Below are positions 54,677 to 64,000 of a DNA stretch of 64,000 nucleotides, piece after piece. Position numbers and translations under genes: made by a program. Position 1 is the first letter of the stretch. Every line of letters starts with the position of its first letter. The notes beneath the pieces were generated by a model. That model saw only the letters and a program-made list of their open reading frames with translations, had not been told where the DNA came from and did no database searches. This DNA comes from Galeruca laticollis (taxonomy: Eukaryota > Arthropoda > Insecta > Coleoptera > Chrysomelidae). The stretch is taken from contig OY998185.1 in NCBI GenBank assembly GCA_963921935.1, forward strand, positions 63,503,717-63,567,716, written 5' to 3'.

Positions 54677-56285
54677 CATGTTTCGAGAGGAAGATAGGCC
54701 AAAAATGTATTTTTGGAGAATTGAGAAAAATGCAATATTTTCCATACTATAGTTCAGGTACATATTTGTCAAGAAATATTTTCCTCTCAGAAAATACTGA
54801 AATTATGTGGAATGGGGTTCATTGGTACGACAAATCGACTGGTGTTGTCCATTTGTCCATTTGTCGATGAGATGAATGTTTCAAATTTTAGCAAAGAAAT
54901 TAAATTAAAAGAAAAGATGCCTTCGTATAAGAAATCGCACAGACCAAAATCATGAGAACATTAATTTAATTTTCTAGCAAAGTAATAATAAAGGTTCAAT
55001 CTTTCATGAAAAAAATCAGGAGTGCAGCATAATGATGCGATTCGGGAGTAGAGTGCGTCAAACTAAGAGTATGGACTGAAGAGGGGTGAAATCAAATATC
55101 CATAATTACTGAAAAATTAATATACAGTTACGACATTAACACAGTCACCCATCGATTTGGGACGAAACTTTATCTAATCGAGCATATTAGCATATTTCGG
55201 GAGGAAGATAGACCAAAAATGTATTTTTGGAGAATTGCGAAAATGCAATATTTTCCATGCTATAGTTCAGATACATATTTGTCGAAAAAAGATTTTTCTA
55301 TCAAAAAATACTGATATTATGAGGAATGGGGTTCTTTGGTACGACAAATCGACTAATGTTATCCATTTATCGATGAGATCAATGATTCAAATTTTAGCAG
55401 AGGGTTTAAATTAAGAGAAAATGTGCCCTCATATAAGAAATCGCACATACCAAAATAATGAGAACATTCATTTAATATTCTAAGAAAGTACTGTCAAAGG
55501 GTCAATCCATGAAGAAAAAAATCAGGAGTGCACCATAATGATGCGATTCAGAAGTAGAGAGCGTCTAACTCAGAGTATGGAAAGAAAAGGGGTGAAATCA
55601 AATATCCATAGTTACTCAAAAATTAATAGTTAGGACATTAACAAAGTCATCCATCGATTTGAGACGGAATTTTATCTAATCGAGCATGTTTTGAGAGGAA
55701 GATAGGCCAAAAATGTATTTTTGGAAAATTGCGAAAAATGCAATATTTTGCATACATAGTTCAGGTACCTATTTGTCGAAAAATATGTTTTCCTTCGAAG
55801 AATATGTTTTCCTTCGAAAAATACTGAAATAATGAGAAATGGGGTTCTTTGGTACGACAAATCGACTGGTGCTGTCCATTTGTCGATGAGAACAATGATT
55901 CAAATTTTAGCAGAGGATTTAAATTAAGAGAAAAGATGCCCTCATATAAGAAATCGCACATACCAAAATAATGAGAATATTCATTGAATATTCTAAGAAA
56001 GTACTGTCAAAGGGTGAATCCATGAAGAGAAAAAAATCAGGAGTGCACCATAATGATGCGATTCAGAAGTAGAGAGCGTCTAACTCAGAGTATGGAATGA
56101 AAAGGGGTGAAATCAAAGATCCATAGTTACTGAAAAATAATAGAGTTATGACATTAACTAAATCCTCCATCGATTTGGGACGAAATTTTATCTAATCGAG
56201 CATGTTTCGAGAGGAAGATGGAACAAAAATGTATTTATAGAGAATTGCGAAAATGCATTATTTTCCAGGTACATATTTGTCGAGT
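54677..56285. repeat. ~510-bp tandem repeat, 3.2 units
   Basis: Units begin CATGTTTCGAGAGGAAGATA (or a variant) near 54677, 55187, 55685 and 56205. Each holds AAATACTGAAATTATG, GGTACGACAAATCGACT and ATGATGCGATTC blocks. The fourth unit stops after about 80 bp. Units 2 and 3 are closer to each other than to unit 1. Confidence 0.85.
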
Positions 56286-56548
56286 TCCTCTGGACACGTC
56301 CTATCAACTAAATATTTTTCTTGGAAGAATCGGCAGTAAAGTAACGGCTAACACTCTCTAATTTTTTGTTGGTGAATTCTCCGTTCTGTTTGATTCACAT
56401 ACGGCTATAGCATGTTTGTCAGATGTACGAGAAGGGTCAGAAATTTTACTTTCAGGCCATATTCCTTGATTAACTTTCACATGCTAAAGAGAATCCATCA
56501 TCAGAGGAGGCGAGGCTTCTTGGGGCAATGAATATTTAGCAGACAATT

Positions 56549-57163
56549 TTAATAAATTTTCAGGTGGCCATATATTATTGTTAAACAATGTTTTCTTAGA
56601 AAACCAGTTTTAACTGTTGATATTTTTGATTGATTGCTTGAATTGATTAAGGGAAAGCAACGAATGAACTTTGTAAAACCCAGCTTTTCTTTAACATAAT
56701 GTACAATATGATTTGTGGTGAAATCTGCAGGAAGGTTGTTGATTATTATATAATGCCACCTTTGATTACGGCTACGGGATAAGTTGTTCGAAACTTCTGG
56801 AATATTGGCCATCTCAGGAGATGTTTCAGTTTGTGTAGAGGATGATGTGATATAGGTGGGACGCTTCTTTTGATTATTGTTATTAATTTGGGTGTTCATT
56901 TCTTTCACTAAACTGAATATATGAGCTAAATCACTTTTCAAATTATGCAAATCTTCTTTTATCTCCACGGATGAAAAATCATGGATAAGAATGTTCGTTG
57001 TTTCTCCGGAATGGTTGAAAAATATTGAAGAGATTATGTTCCATATTCCGTACTGATTTAGGCAACAAATCTGGCTTAAAACAGTAAACATGTCGGCTAT
57101 TTTATTGATATCTTCTATCTTCTTTTCCATAAGATTCCATTTACATTCATTCTTTAATAACAT
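56549..57163 (-). pseudogene. Non-LTR retrotransposon ORF1-like fragment
   Basis: 204-codon frame. A helical/coiled N-terminal half (IKEDLHNLKSDLAHIFSLVK) is followed by a Ser/Thr-rich linker and RWHYIIINNLPADFTTNHIV, HYVKEKLGFTKFIRCFPLIN, STVKTGFLRKHCLTIIYG. The second half has the order of the small RNA-binding-type domain of CR1/Jockey ORF1 proteins. No ORF2 follows; the sequence downstream (56250-56548) is decayed. Assignment is tentative. Confidence 0.5.
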
Positions 57164-57199
57164 ATCGTATATCTCAGTAATAGTTGGTACGCTGTGAGT

Positions 57200-57660
57200 T
57201 AACTGATTTATACGATGTGCTAGCGTATCAAATATTACATGGTGATATTAAGGTATCTCAAATTGTAACAATATTACAAAATGAAGATGAACAATTCAAC
57301 AAGTTCGCCAGAATAAAAACACAAGCTAGCAAATGTTAGTTGGACAATCTACTTGACGAAATGCTGAAAGACAAGGTAGTATACGCAATGAGATTTCATC
57401 AAATAAGTGAAAAATTATTGACAGAAGATAAACTAAATTTAACAAAAGCAATAACTATCTGTAAAACTGGCGAACAAGCTACCAATTATCTGGACGAATT
57501 CGTAAGTAAAAGCAAAACTGGTAAAGTATTATTGATAGAAAATAAAAGTTCCAAAAACATAAAAAACAATAATTTTGACTGCAGAAGTTGCGGTATGAAC
57601 CATAATCCCATAAAATGCCCAGCATTAAACTATACATACGATGAGGAAAATTCATCATGA
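57200..57660 (+). pseudogene. Ty3/gypsy gag remnant with zinc knuckle
   Basis: Plus strand: DEQFNKFARIKTQASKC-like, a stop, then LDNLLDEMLKDKVVYAMRFH, SEKLLTEDKLNLTKAITICK and the knuckle CRSCGMNHNPIKC. This is the gag core and CCHC order of Ty3/gypsy elements. It ends 40 bp before the short gene C exon and has no pol. Confidence 0.7.
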
Positions 57661-57701
57661 CTTCTGCAAATAATTTAATTATGATGGGTGTGTTTACTTA
57701 C

Positions 57702-57749
57702 TTGTTGGTGGTTGATATACTCCTCCATTGCCAGGTCTAACTGAAGAAC
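57702..57749 (-). CDS. Gene C upstream exon
   Basis: 48-nt exon between CAAACTAG and GTAAGT, phase 1 at both ends, encoding SSVRPGNGGVYQPPT with split codons at each end. It joins in frame to the terminal exon (...PPT-I-RRNNTF). Length and phase equal gene B exon 3. No signal-peptide exon was found between here and the window end, so exon 1 of gene C is probably beyond 64000. Confidence 0.7.
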
Positions 57750-57799
57750 CTAGTTTGAAATACCAAAATTAATACACACAAAATAAATTTTCTGAATGA

Positions 57800-57956
57800 T
57801 ATATATGTGTCGGAGGCAAACAGTGAAATCAGTCATTCCCCGGGAATGCCGGCAAACGCCGTAATCGTCAAATTATTTCAGCGTTTGACTAACATTTTTA
57901 GTCAATCGCTGTAATAGCTGGTCTATGTCAGTCAATTACCGGAAAAACGAACATCA
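57800..57956. repeat. Older Ginger-related end
   Basis: CAGTCATTCCCCGGGAATGC and GCCGGCAAACG recall the CAGTCATTCCGTGTA and AGGCAAACGG blocks of the TIR that starts at 57961. Possibly an earlier related insertion hit by the later element. Confidence 0.35.
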
Positions 57957-57960
57957 AGCT

Positions 57961-60791
57961 GTTACCTTATTTTCCTATCTCAGTCATTCCGTGTATTAAC
58001 CGATTTAGGCAAACGGTATTCTGGCATTTGAGATCTAGGAGGGGGTGAGACTAGAGTGCCGATGTGCCGATTGTAGTTCAGCGAATTGCACAGTAGAGTT
58101 CAGATGTAACTAGGTTATATTTCACATTCCTTCATATTTTTGTAGAGCAACATGTCGCAGCATTCAGTTTTGTTTTATAAAAGTATAGATGAATATTATT
58201 CCAATAAAAATAAAAAGAAACCTTGGACATCTGCAGAATTAAATGAGGTGAGTGAATTTGTATCAATACAAACCTATCCGGTGGTTGTTACACAAATTGG
58301 CATGTTTTACGGAGTATCTCGAAAACGGAAGGAGATAGAAAAAAATAATTTAGTTGTCATGACTTATTTTTATTAAACTAAACCTTGCGCAAACTAATCG
58401 TTAGTAGATGGTTTCGTTTTCGATATAAAAGGCGATTTCTGAAAACGGCAGAAAACAACAAGAGTCAATAACTTCCTTAATAAAATATGGAATAATCTTA
58501 AAGGACCGTTTTATTAGGAACTTTATAATTAAGTAGAAATTCAGTGTTGCGCATAGTTAATTTTTAGGGGTTCCACTAAGGAAATATTATATCAAAATAC
58601 GTTTTTTTTAAATGGAACACCCTGTTTTTTTTTACGAAAAAGTTTAAGATACAAATAAGTCAAAACATCTAATCTACTTTTTTTCTAAGGCCGTTTTCGA
58701 GATAGGTTTTTTACCAATTTTGTAATTTCACTACTGCGAGTACTACGTAAATTGAACTGTATATTTACAAGTTCCACAATCTTACAGATGGCCGCAGAGA
58801 TTTTATCAGTTAAGAAAATCCAAAAAACCAAAACCCGAAGACAGTACCATTTGTTATCTTTGTACGATGTAATAGAAATTGGCGGTAAGCAAGTCGTAAT
58901 TAAGACCCGAAAATCTAGGCCAGATGATAATTATATCTCCATTGATTGCTATGAAGATTTGTTTAACATATTATTGGAAACCCATATTAGTGTAGGTCAT
59001 GGAGGTAGAGACAAAATGATCTACGCATTACAAAAAAAATGTGATATTGCCAGAAATGTGATTGAAACATTTTTGGAGACCTGTGATATTTGCCAAAGAA
59101 ATAAAATCCATACCAATTTAACAATTAAACCGACCATTTCGACCAATTTTAATTCTCGAGGACAGGTAGACTTGATGGATTTTCAATCTTGTCCGGATAA
59201 AAACTACAAATGGTTATTTAACTACCAGGACCATCTAACAAAATTTCTTTGTTTGCGTCCTCTTCAAACAAAGACTGCGAATGAAGTTGCCAATGAACTA
59301 CTCAAAATATTTTTGGAAGTTGGAGCACCCAGCATATTACAGTCGGACAATGGTCGTGAATTTACCAATTCATTAATTTCTGAATTAGTGAAAATGTGGC
59401 CCACTTTAAAAATTCTACATGGTAGACCAAGACATCCGCAGTCACAGGGAAGCATCGAAAGAAGCAACCAAGACGTGGAAGAATATGTTAAGGGCGTGGG
59501 TGCACGATAATAATTCAACAAATTGGTCACTAGGAGGTTACTTTGTTCAGTTCCAGAAGAATAGTTCTTTCCATAAAGTTATTGGGCGCACACCATATAA
59601 GGCTTTATTCGGAGTTGACCCAAAAGTAGGTTTTTCCTCTCTACATATCCCAAGAGATATATTAGAGCCGATTGAAGATGAAGATGATTTGAGGCGTCTG
59701 CTGGAAACAACGCAGGAGGAAAAAGAGACTGTTGAAATAGAAGAAACATATTTAATTGACGACAAAGTAATTGAAAACACAAAGATAGGTGAAAATTCAA
59801 AGGAAATAGAAAGCACCATTCAACAAGTCTCCGCAAAACTAGCAGATGAAAGTGTAAATATGGTTAGAAATTATTCTAACGCTGTTTGCCAAGAAATTGA
59901 TTCAGAGTCCCTATCAGAAGCACCAATTGCATCAGCAAAATCTAATACCCCAGACACTTTAGACATTTGTTTGATATGCCCTGAAAACGGAGGCAAATGT
60001 AATTTATGTCGGAATGAGATGACAATTTTAGAAAACAGATCTAATGCTAATCAGGGCCAAAAAATGGCGGCAGAAAAGATGTTGACAAATACTGCTAAAA
60101 AACTAGCTCATTATGACATTGGCTCGTGTGTCCTTTTACCCGTTGACAAAATTGATAGAGGCCCTTCTGATTTGCAAAACTTGATTTGTGTAATTACTGA
60201 TTACAAGAATGGTGTTTATCAGGTAGGATGCTCAGCTGGTCGTATTAAATCGTGATTTAACCGACCAGACCTAATAAGTACAAAGGAACAATTTTTTACA
60301 ATAGATAATGTTCCAAATTGGTTTGTGTCAAAGCGCGAAGCAATACAGGCATTATCACTGGCCGGGGGTCAGGGATACAGTGTTCTTGTAAACCGGCAAA
60401 AAAACAATGCCAATCAAACAGATGCGCCTGTTTCAAAAAAAAAGTTCTGTGCAATTCGAGGTGCCATAAAAGCACAACTTATGCTGATAAGTAATTGTTT
60501 TTTAATTTGTCCCAAATTATTATTTCTCTTATTTTTATATGTTCATTTAGGTATTGTATGTTAATACAACTAGGTATTTATTTTATGTTCATTTTATGTT
60601 TTATATTCGTTGTTTGTTCTTTGTTACATTCTGTATTTTCTTTTTTCGCACTTTGCAATAAATAAATTATAAAAAAACACCAAATTATGATAGGTAAGCT
60701 ATTTTTATCTACCTATTAAAAATGAAGTGAGAACACCGTTTGCCTAAATCGGTTATTACACGGAATGACTGAGATAGGAAAATAAGGTAAC
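57961..60791 (+). mobile_element. Ginger-like DNA transposon (integrase transposase)
   Basis: GTTACCTTATTTTCCTATCT and its reverse complement form TIRs of about 60 bp (57961-58022 and 60730-60791) with two or three mismatches. The 4-bp sequence AGCT is duplicated at 57957-57960 and 60792-60795. The interior codes for one integrase-type transposase in two exons. TIRs, 4-bp TSD and an HHCC-DDE integrase together fit the Ginger group. Confidence 0.8.
58152..60480 (+). pseudogene. Ginger-like integrase transposase, two exons, two lesions
   Basis: Exon 1 (58152-58247): MSQHSVLFYKSIDEYYSNKN, KKKPWTSAELNE, donor GTGAGT. A 540-nt intron ends CTTACAG at 58787. Exon 2 from 58788 reads AAEILSVKKIQKTKTRRQYH, a zinc motif (HISVGH, CDIC), integrase core D in QVDLMDFQ, D in LQSDNGREFTN, E in GSIERSNQD, then WVHDNNSTNW and HKVIGRTPYKALFGVDPKVG, and a C-terminal region with CLICPENGGKC and CVLLPVDKIDRGPSD. 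One frameshift near 59485 and a TGA at 60253-60255 break the frame. The catalytic triad is intact. Related to the KRAB-A domain-containing protein 2/Ginger family. Confidence 0.8.
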
Positions 60792-60825
60792 AGCTGTCTT
60801 TTAGGTAAATAGGGAGAGTTGTTGA

Positions 60826-61112
60826 TATCTATTTGGTCGTCCTGAATATTTGTTTTAATCTATCTCAAGAGCCTCTAAAAGATTTATTCTGAGGGATTTA
60901 GGTTCTACATGTAAAATTTCTAAATTTGGGTCGAAATTGTGTTGGTTTTCTAATAAATGATTTGAATAGCTAGAAATATTAGAATATCAACATATTTTCA
61001 ATCCAAATTTTACATGTAGAACCCAAATCCTTTAGATTAAATATTTAAGAAACTCTTGAGATAAATAAAAACAAATATTCAGGTAACCTTCTTAACGACC
61101 AAATAGACATCA
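60826..61112. repeat. Imperfect palindrome with ~105-bp arms
   Basis: ATATCTATTTGGTCGTCCTG and CCTGAATATTTGTTTT at the left are answered by AAACAAATATTCAGG and CGACCAAATAGACAT at the right; inner blocks GGTTCTACATGTAAAATTT and its complement also match. About 85% similar. A foldback or MITE. Confidence 0.65.
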
Positions 61113-62950
61113 GCCACTTATTAAACCGATTTAAGTAGAAGACAGATTGTAGTGAATGAATTTAAAAGTAAACACCTTTGTTAATATTCGTAGAATTCTG
61201 TATTCATTCACTGTATAAATTGAAAAAATTTTTCATTATATCTTCATTCGTTTGATAAACCTACGGTGTTACTGAAACTCATCACAAGCTTAAATTGAAC
61301 ATTAGTTCAAATATAATGAAATTTTAAACAAATTAATTTGTTTTGCTTCATCGTTCAGTATAAATCTTCTTCTTTTCAATGATATACAGTGCTTCTCAAA
61401 ACTGTTGTGAAAGTCACTAAAATCGTAGCCGTAGCTTAGATTTTAAGGTTAGTGTGTACTCCGATGAGTTTATGTAAAATACTTTTCTGTAATTAAAGGC
61501 TTCCATAAATTAATGAGTGTTTAATTACTAAATTGGATGACATAAATAACAGGTTATGGGCCCAGTATCCAATATAGTAGAATAACAAGAATAAGTCAAG
61601 TGCCGGGAAAAAAGATGAAGTTACTAGTTTTGTTTGAAGTACATAATAATAGTCCAGGCGATAGAGCAATCGAGATGGATGTTGTTTGATAACGCATATG
61701 ATAATGCCGAATATTGTGTACAGCAATAATCTATGTTTGCCTACTCCAAAAAGTGCTTGCTAAATGCAAATAATATCAACATCAAAATCGGGATTTTTGG
61801 TAACGCTTTCTGTTCGATAAGTCTCTATCTTCTGATCAAGGGTGTTGTTTTCTATCCATTGACTATGGTCATCTTGTTCCTTAAGGGTGTCACTAAAATC
61901 TTCTCTTTCAACACTAAGCGGGACGGCATTTAACCCTTAACCTGAGACATGTCAGCTTTGTTGCATGAACAGAGAAGTGTCGTCTACTAGACTACTTTTT
62001 TTAGTTGGCGAAAATAAATAAAATACTTTAAAAGACTTTATTGTTTTATTAAACATGAACAAAATTAACCCTATTGGATTAAATGGACTGAAAAAATGAA
62101 ATGAACTGTAATTATAAACAAAAAAAATAACCATATCCTAAAGAAGGGAAAAATATTTGAAAGAGAATAAAAAAAGTTTTTACACTCCATAATATTCAAA
62201 ACACAAACATTTGTTTAAAAAATGGATAACTGGAAAGTAACTAAAACTAAAAATATAAATGAATTTCGATACATTTTGTGTCTAAAACTTTGAAACAAAG
62301 CTTTAAATCAAAAAAATTTACTCTTTCTTTTTTGTTTATTTGACGATTTCCTATAAGGTTATGAGAATCGCGAATGGAAAAACTTTATTTACCATGAATA
62401 ATATGCGAAAATTAGTAAAAAATCGTACGTAAATTTTGATAAATTTTTTCGGTAAGTAAAAATTAATAAATATTTATCAAATTTTCAGAAAAGATAGTTA
62501 AATGTATGACAATTACGCACAAAAATTTTTGTAACGATCGACCGCGGAGTTTTTCACTGCCGCAATTATTAATTAACAAATTATAAAAAAGTTGATCGCG
62601 CGTCCCTTGTTTAAACAACGGTGAAAAAGAAGCACGCAATTTTTAACAGTTATTTAGTGTCATAATAAACAATAAGCAATTATAAAAATATGCATTTTAC
62701 GTTTTAATAATTTTTTACATTTTTTTAAAATTTTGTCGCATTTTTTCCATTATATATAAATAATTTCTCGTTTACAGCATCAGTTCGATGTAATTTAAAA
62801 ATAGTTTCCCATCTTAATACTGGTTTGCAAGCACTTTCATTTTAGCCCAAAACGACGAAATTTGACCGTGTAGATCCGGATATAGAGGCCCACAAAGTTA
62901 ATAATAATTTATGAATTACTTAATCGTTAAATCAAAATTAAAAAAATACT
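61113..62950. other. AT-rich noncoding stretch
   Basis: 1.8 kb with no recognised coding sequence. I looked for a signal-peptide exon of gene C on the minus strand and saw none. Confidence 0.5.
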
Positions 62951-63290
62951 CTCTTATAGCTGGTTGCAAATACTTTCTATATCCGTCTTGTGTATTTTCG
63001 ACAGATGAAAGCTTAATGAAAGAAAAATCGTTAAAAATACCGTAATCACAGGAGTTCGTCGGCCGAGCGGCGTGGGAGCAGGAGGGGCAATGGCGGAAAG
63101 CAGCTGTGCAGTCGCGCGGCCCGGGTGTTTCAAAATGCGTACGCGCGGTAAAACATAAGTTATCTCGGCAACGGTAGCACTTATCGAGACGATTTTTTTC
63201 AATTCGATGTCGCTTAATGGGAGAAATCAGAATATGCCATCAAAAACAATATTACAAAGAAATTTTGCACGAATTTCAAGATCCAGAAAG
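62951..63290. other. GC-rich block of unknown origin
   Basis: 63040-63200 is unusually GC-rich (CGGCCGAGCGGCGTGGGAGC; GTCGCGCGGCCCGGGTG) in an AT-rich neighbourhood. Unlike the surrounding DNA it has several CpGs. It may belong to the untranslated part of an element broken at 63295. Confidence 0.35.
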
Positions 63291-63294
63291 TAGG

Positions 63295-64000
63295 CTATTT
63301 CCATTTGCATATTGTAATGTTTTTCTTATTTATTTCTGGGTTCCATTCCACTTGCCAATAACCAGACTTCAGGTCCAAGGTGGAAAACAGTTTGCTGCCG
63401 GCCAAAGTGTCTAGCGTATCGTCAATTCGAGGCAGAGGATAGCTGTCTTTCTTCGTCACGTTGTTCAGCTGACGATAATCCACGCAGAATCTCGTAGTTC
63501 CATCCTTTTTCTTGACGAGCACTACTGGAGACTCCCATGGACTAGTAGATGGTTCTATTACTTTTTCTTCTGCCATCTCTCGAATTATTCTTTCAGCTTC
63601 CTCTCTTTTCGCTCGTGGAAGTCTTCGAGCTGATTGTCTAATTGGCTTAGCATTACCAGTATCGATTTTGTGTTTGACGGCTGATGTTCTGCCAGTCTTT
63701 CCTCCTTTTGGTACGAATAAGTCTCGATACTGCAAGAGAAATTCTCTCATTTTCTTTTTTTCAGCTCGATCCAAAGATTGACCAGCTACTGATAACATTT
63801 GTTCGAATCTGGCATTAGAATTGTCAGTGGTCGTTGTTTGACGAACTATAGACGTCACTGGTACGCAGTATCCAATCTTGGTTTCCTTCTTGATTGTAAT
63901 TGGGTAATTGTTCACGTTTATCACACGTACTGGGATCTCTTTCGCCGACGTGACCAATCCTTTTCCAGTTAGTACTCCTTTGCCAACTTCTTCGTCGTGG
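63295..64000 (-). pseudogene. Ty3/gypsy pol fragment (protease-RT linker and RT N-terminus), runs off window
   Basis: Continuous minus-strand frame from the right edge: VRVINVNNYPITIKKETKIG, LQYRDLFVPKGGKTGRTSAV, KHKIDTGNAKPIRQSARRLP, AEEKVIEPSTSPWESPVVLV, GTTRFCVDYRQLNNVTKKDS, STLDLKSGYWQVE. These are the linker and RT motifs 1 to A of Ty3/gypsy pol. Similarity stops after QVE at about 63350, so the YxDD motif, RNase H and integrase are missing. The part beyond 64000 should contain protease and gag. Confidence 0.85.

Larger units (their letters stand above)
52855..57701 (-). other. Gene C intron
   Basis: 4.8 kb between the 48-nt exon and the terminal exon, holding a palindromic Penelope copy, ~510-bp tandem repeats, a non-LTR ORF1 and a gypsy gag fragment. 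A further small exon could be hidden here but none was recognised. Confidence 0.6.

Noticed and set aside
58605..58630. ACACCCTGTTTTTTTTT, resembling a mariner end, inside the Ginger intron
   Set aside because: Too short and unpaired; CACCCTG alone is common in this genome.

Overview
The window looks like a TE-dense stretch of an insect nuclear genome, possibly a beetle, though the species cannot be identified from sequence alone. It is AT-rich, has long introns with GT-AG borders and phase-1 splicing, and holds Penelope, copia, gypsy, BEL, Jockey/CR1-like, Helitron, hAT, long-TIR mariner and Ginger-like elements. I see no bacterial-style operons, tRNA or rRNA genes, and no CRISPR.

The only credible host genes are three members, plus one orphan first exon, of a single secreted protein family that I cannot name. 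Gene A is a terminal exon at 378-973 (+) whose 5' end lies off the left edge. Gene B is a five-exon gene on the minus strand running 27468 to 10107; every intron is phase 1, and it reads as a 537-residue secreted protein. Gene C is on the minus strand, with a terminal exon at 52854-50552, one short upstream exon at 57749-57702, and its 5' end off the right edge or unseen. Its terminal exon encodes three tandem copies of the domain that A and B carry once. The domain is a glycine/leucine hydrophobic motif, a Tyr/His-rich segment, ten cysteines in fixed order, an IPC(I/V)S motif and an FCVxxLAxP motif. A fourth signal-peptide exon (33929-33812) has the same phase-1 donor and no obvious downstream exons of its own. 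A and B are convergent; B and C are head-to-tail.

Everything else is mobile or repetitive DNA. 1-5000: Penelope pieces (one inverted) and a hAT fragment. 6000-8860: a 2.6-kb pyrimidine-rich repeat. 11212-14103: a Helitron in gene B intron 4, itself interrupted by a TIR element carrying 173-bp tandem repeats. 14750-17900: LTR-like repeats and a non-LTR fragment. 20450-26550: a palindromic Penelope copy, a foldback, a long-TIR mariner and Penelope RT, all in gene B intron 2. 27738-32821: a copia element just upstream of gene B exon 1. 35500-45400: a Jockey-like element split by a CR1-like element, with a second long-TIR mariner alongside. 45750-50350: BEL remnant, 173-bp repeats and a 63-bp satellite. 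52976-57660: Penelope palindrome, ~510-bp tandem repeats, a non-LTR ORF1 and a gypsy gag remnant, all in gene C intron. 57961-60791: a Ginger-like integrase transposon with TSD. 63295-64000: gypsy pol running off the right edge.

The most interesting signals are the undescribed ten-cysteine family with its prion-like layout and paired cysteine loss, and the hammerhead-ribozyme-like motifs repeated at the 3' ends of several unrelated Penelope copies.
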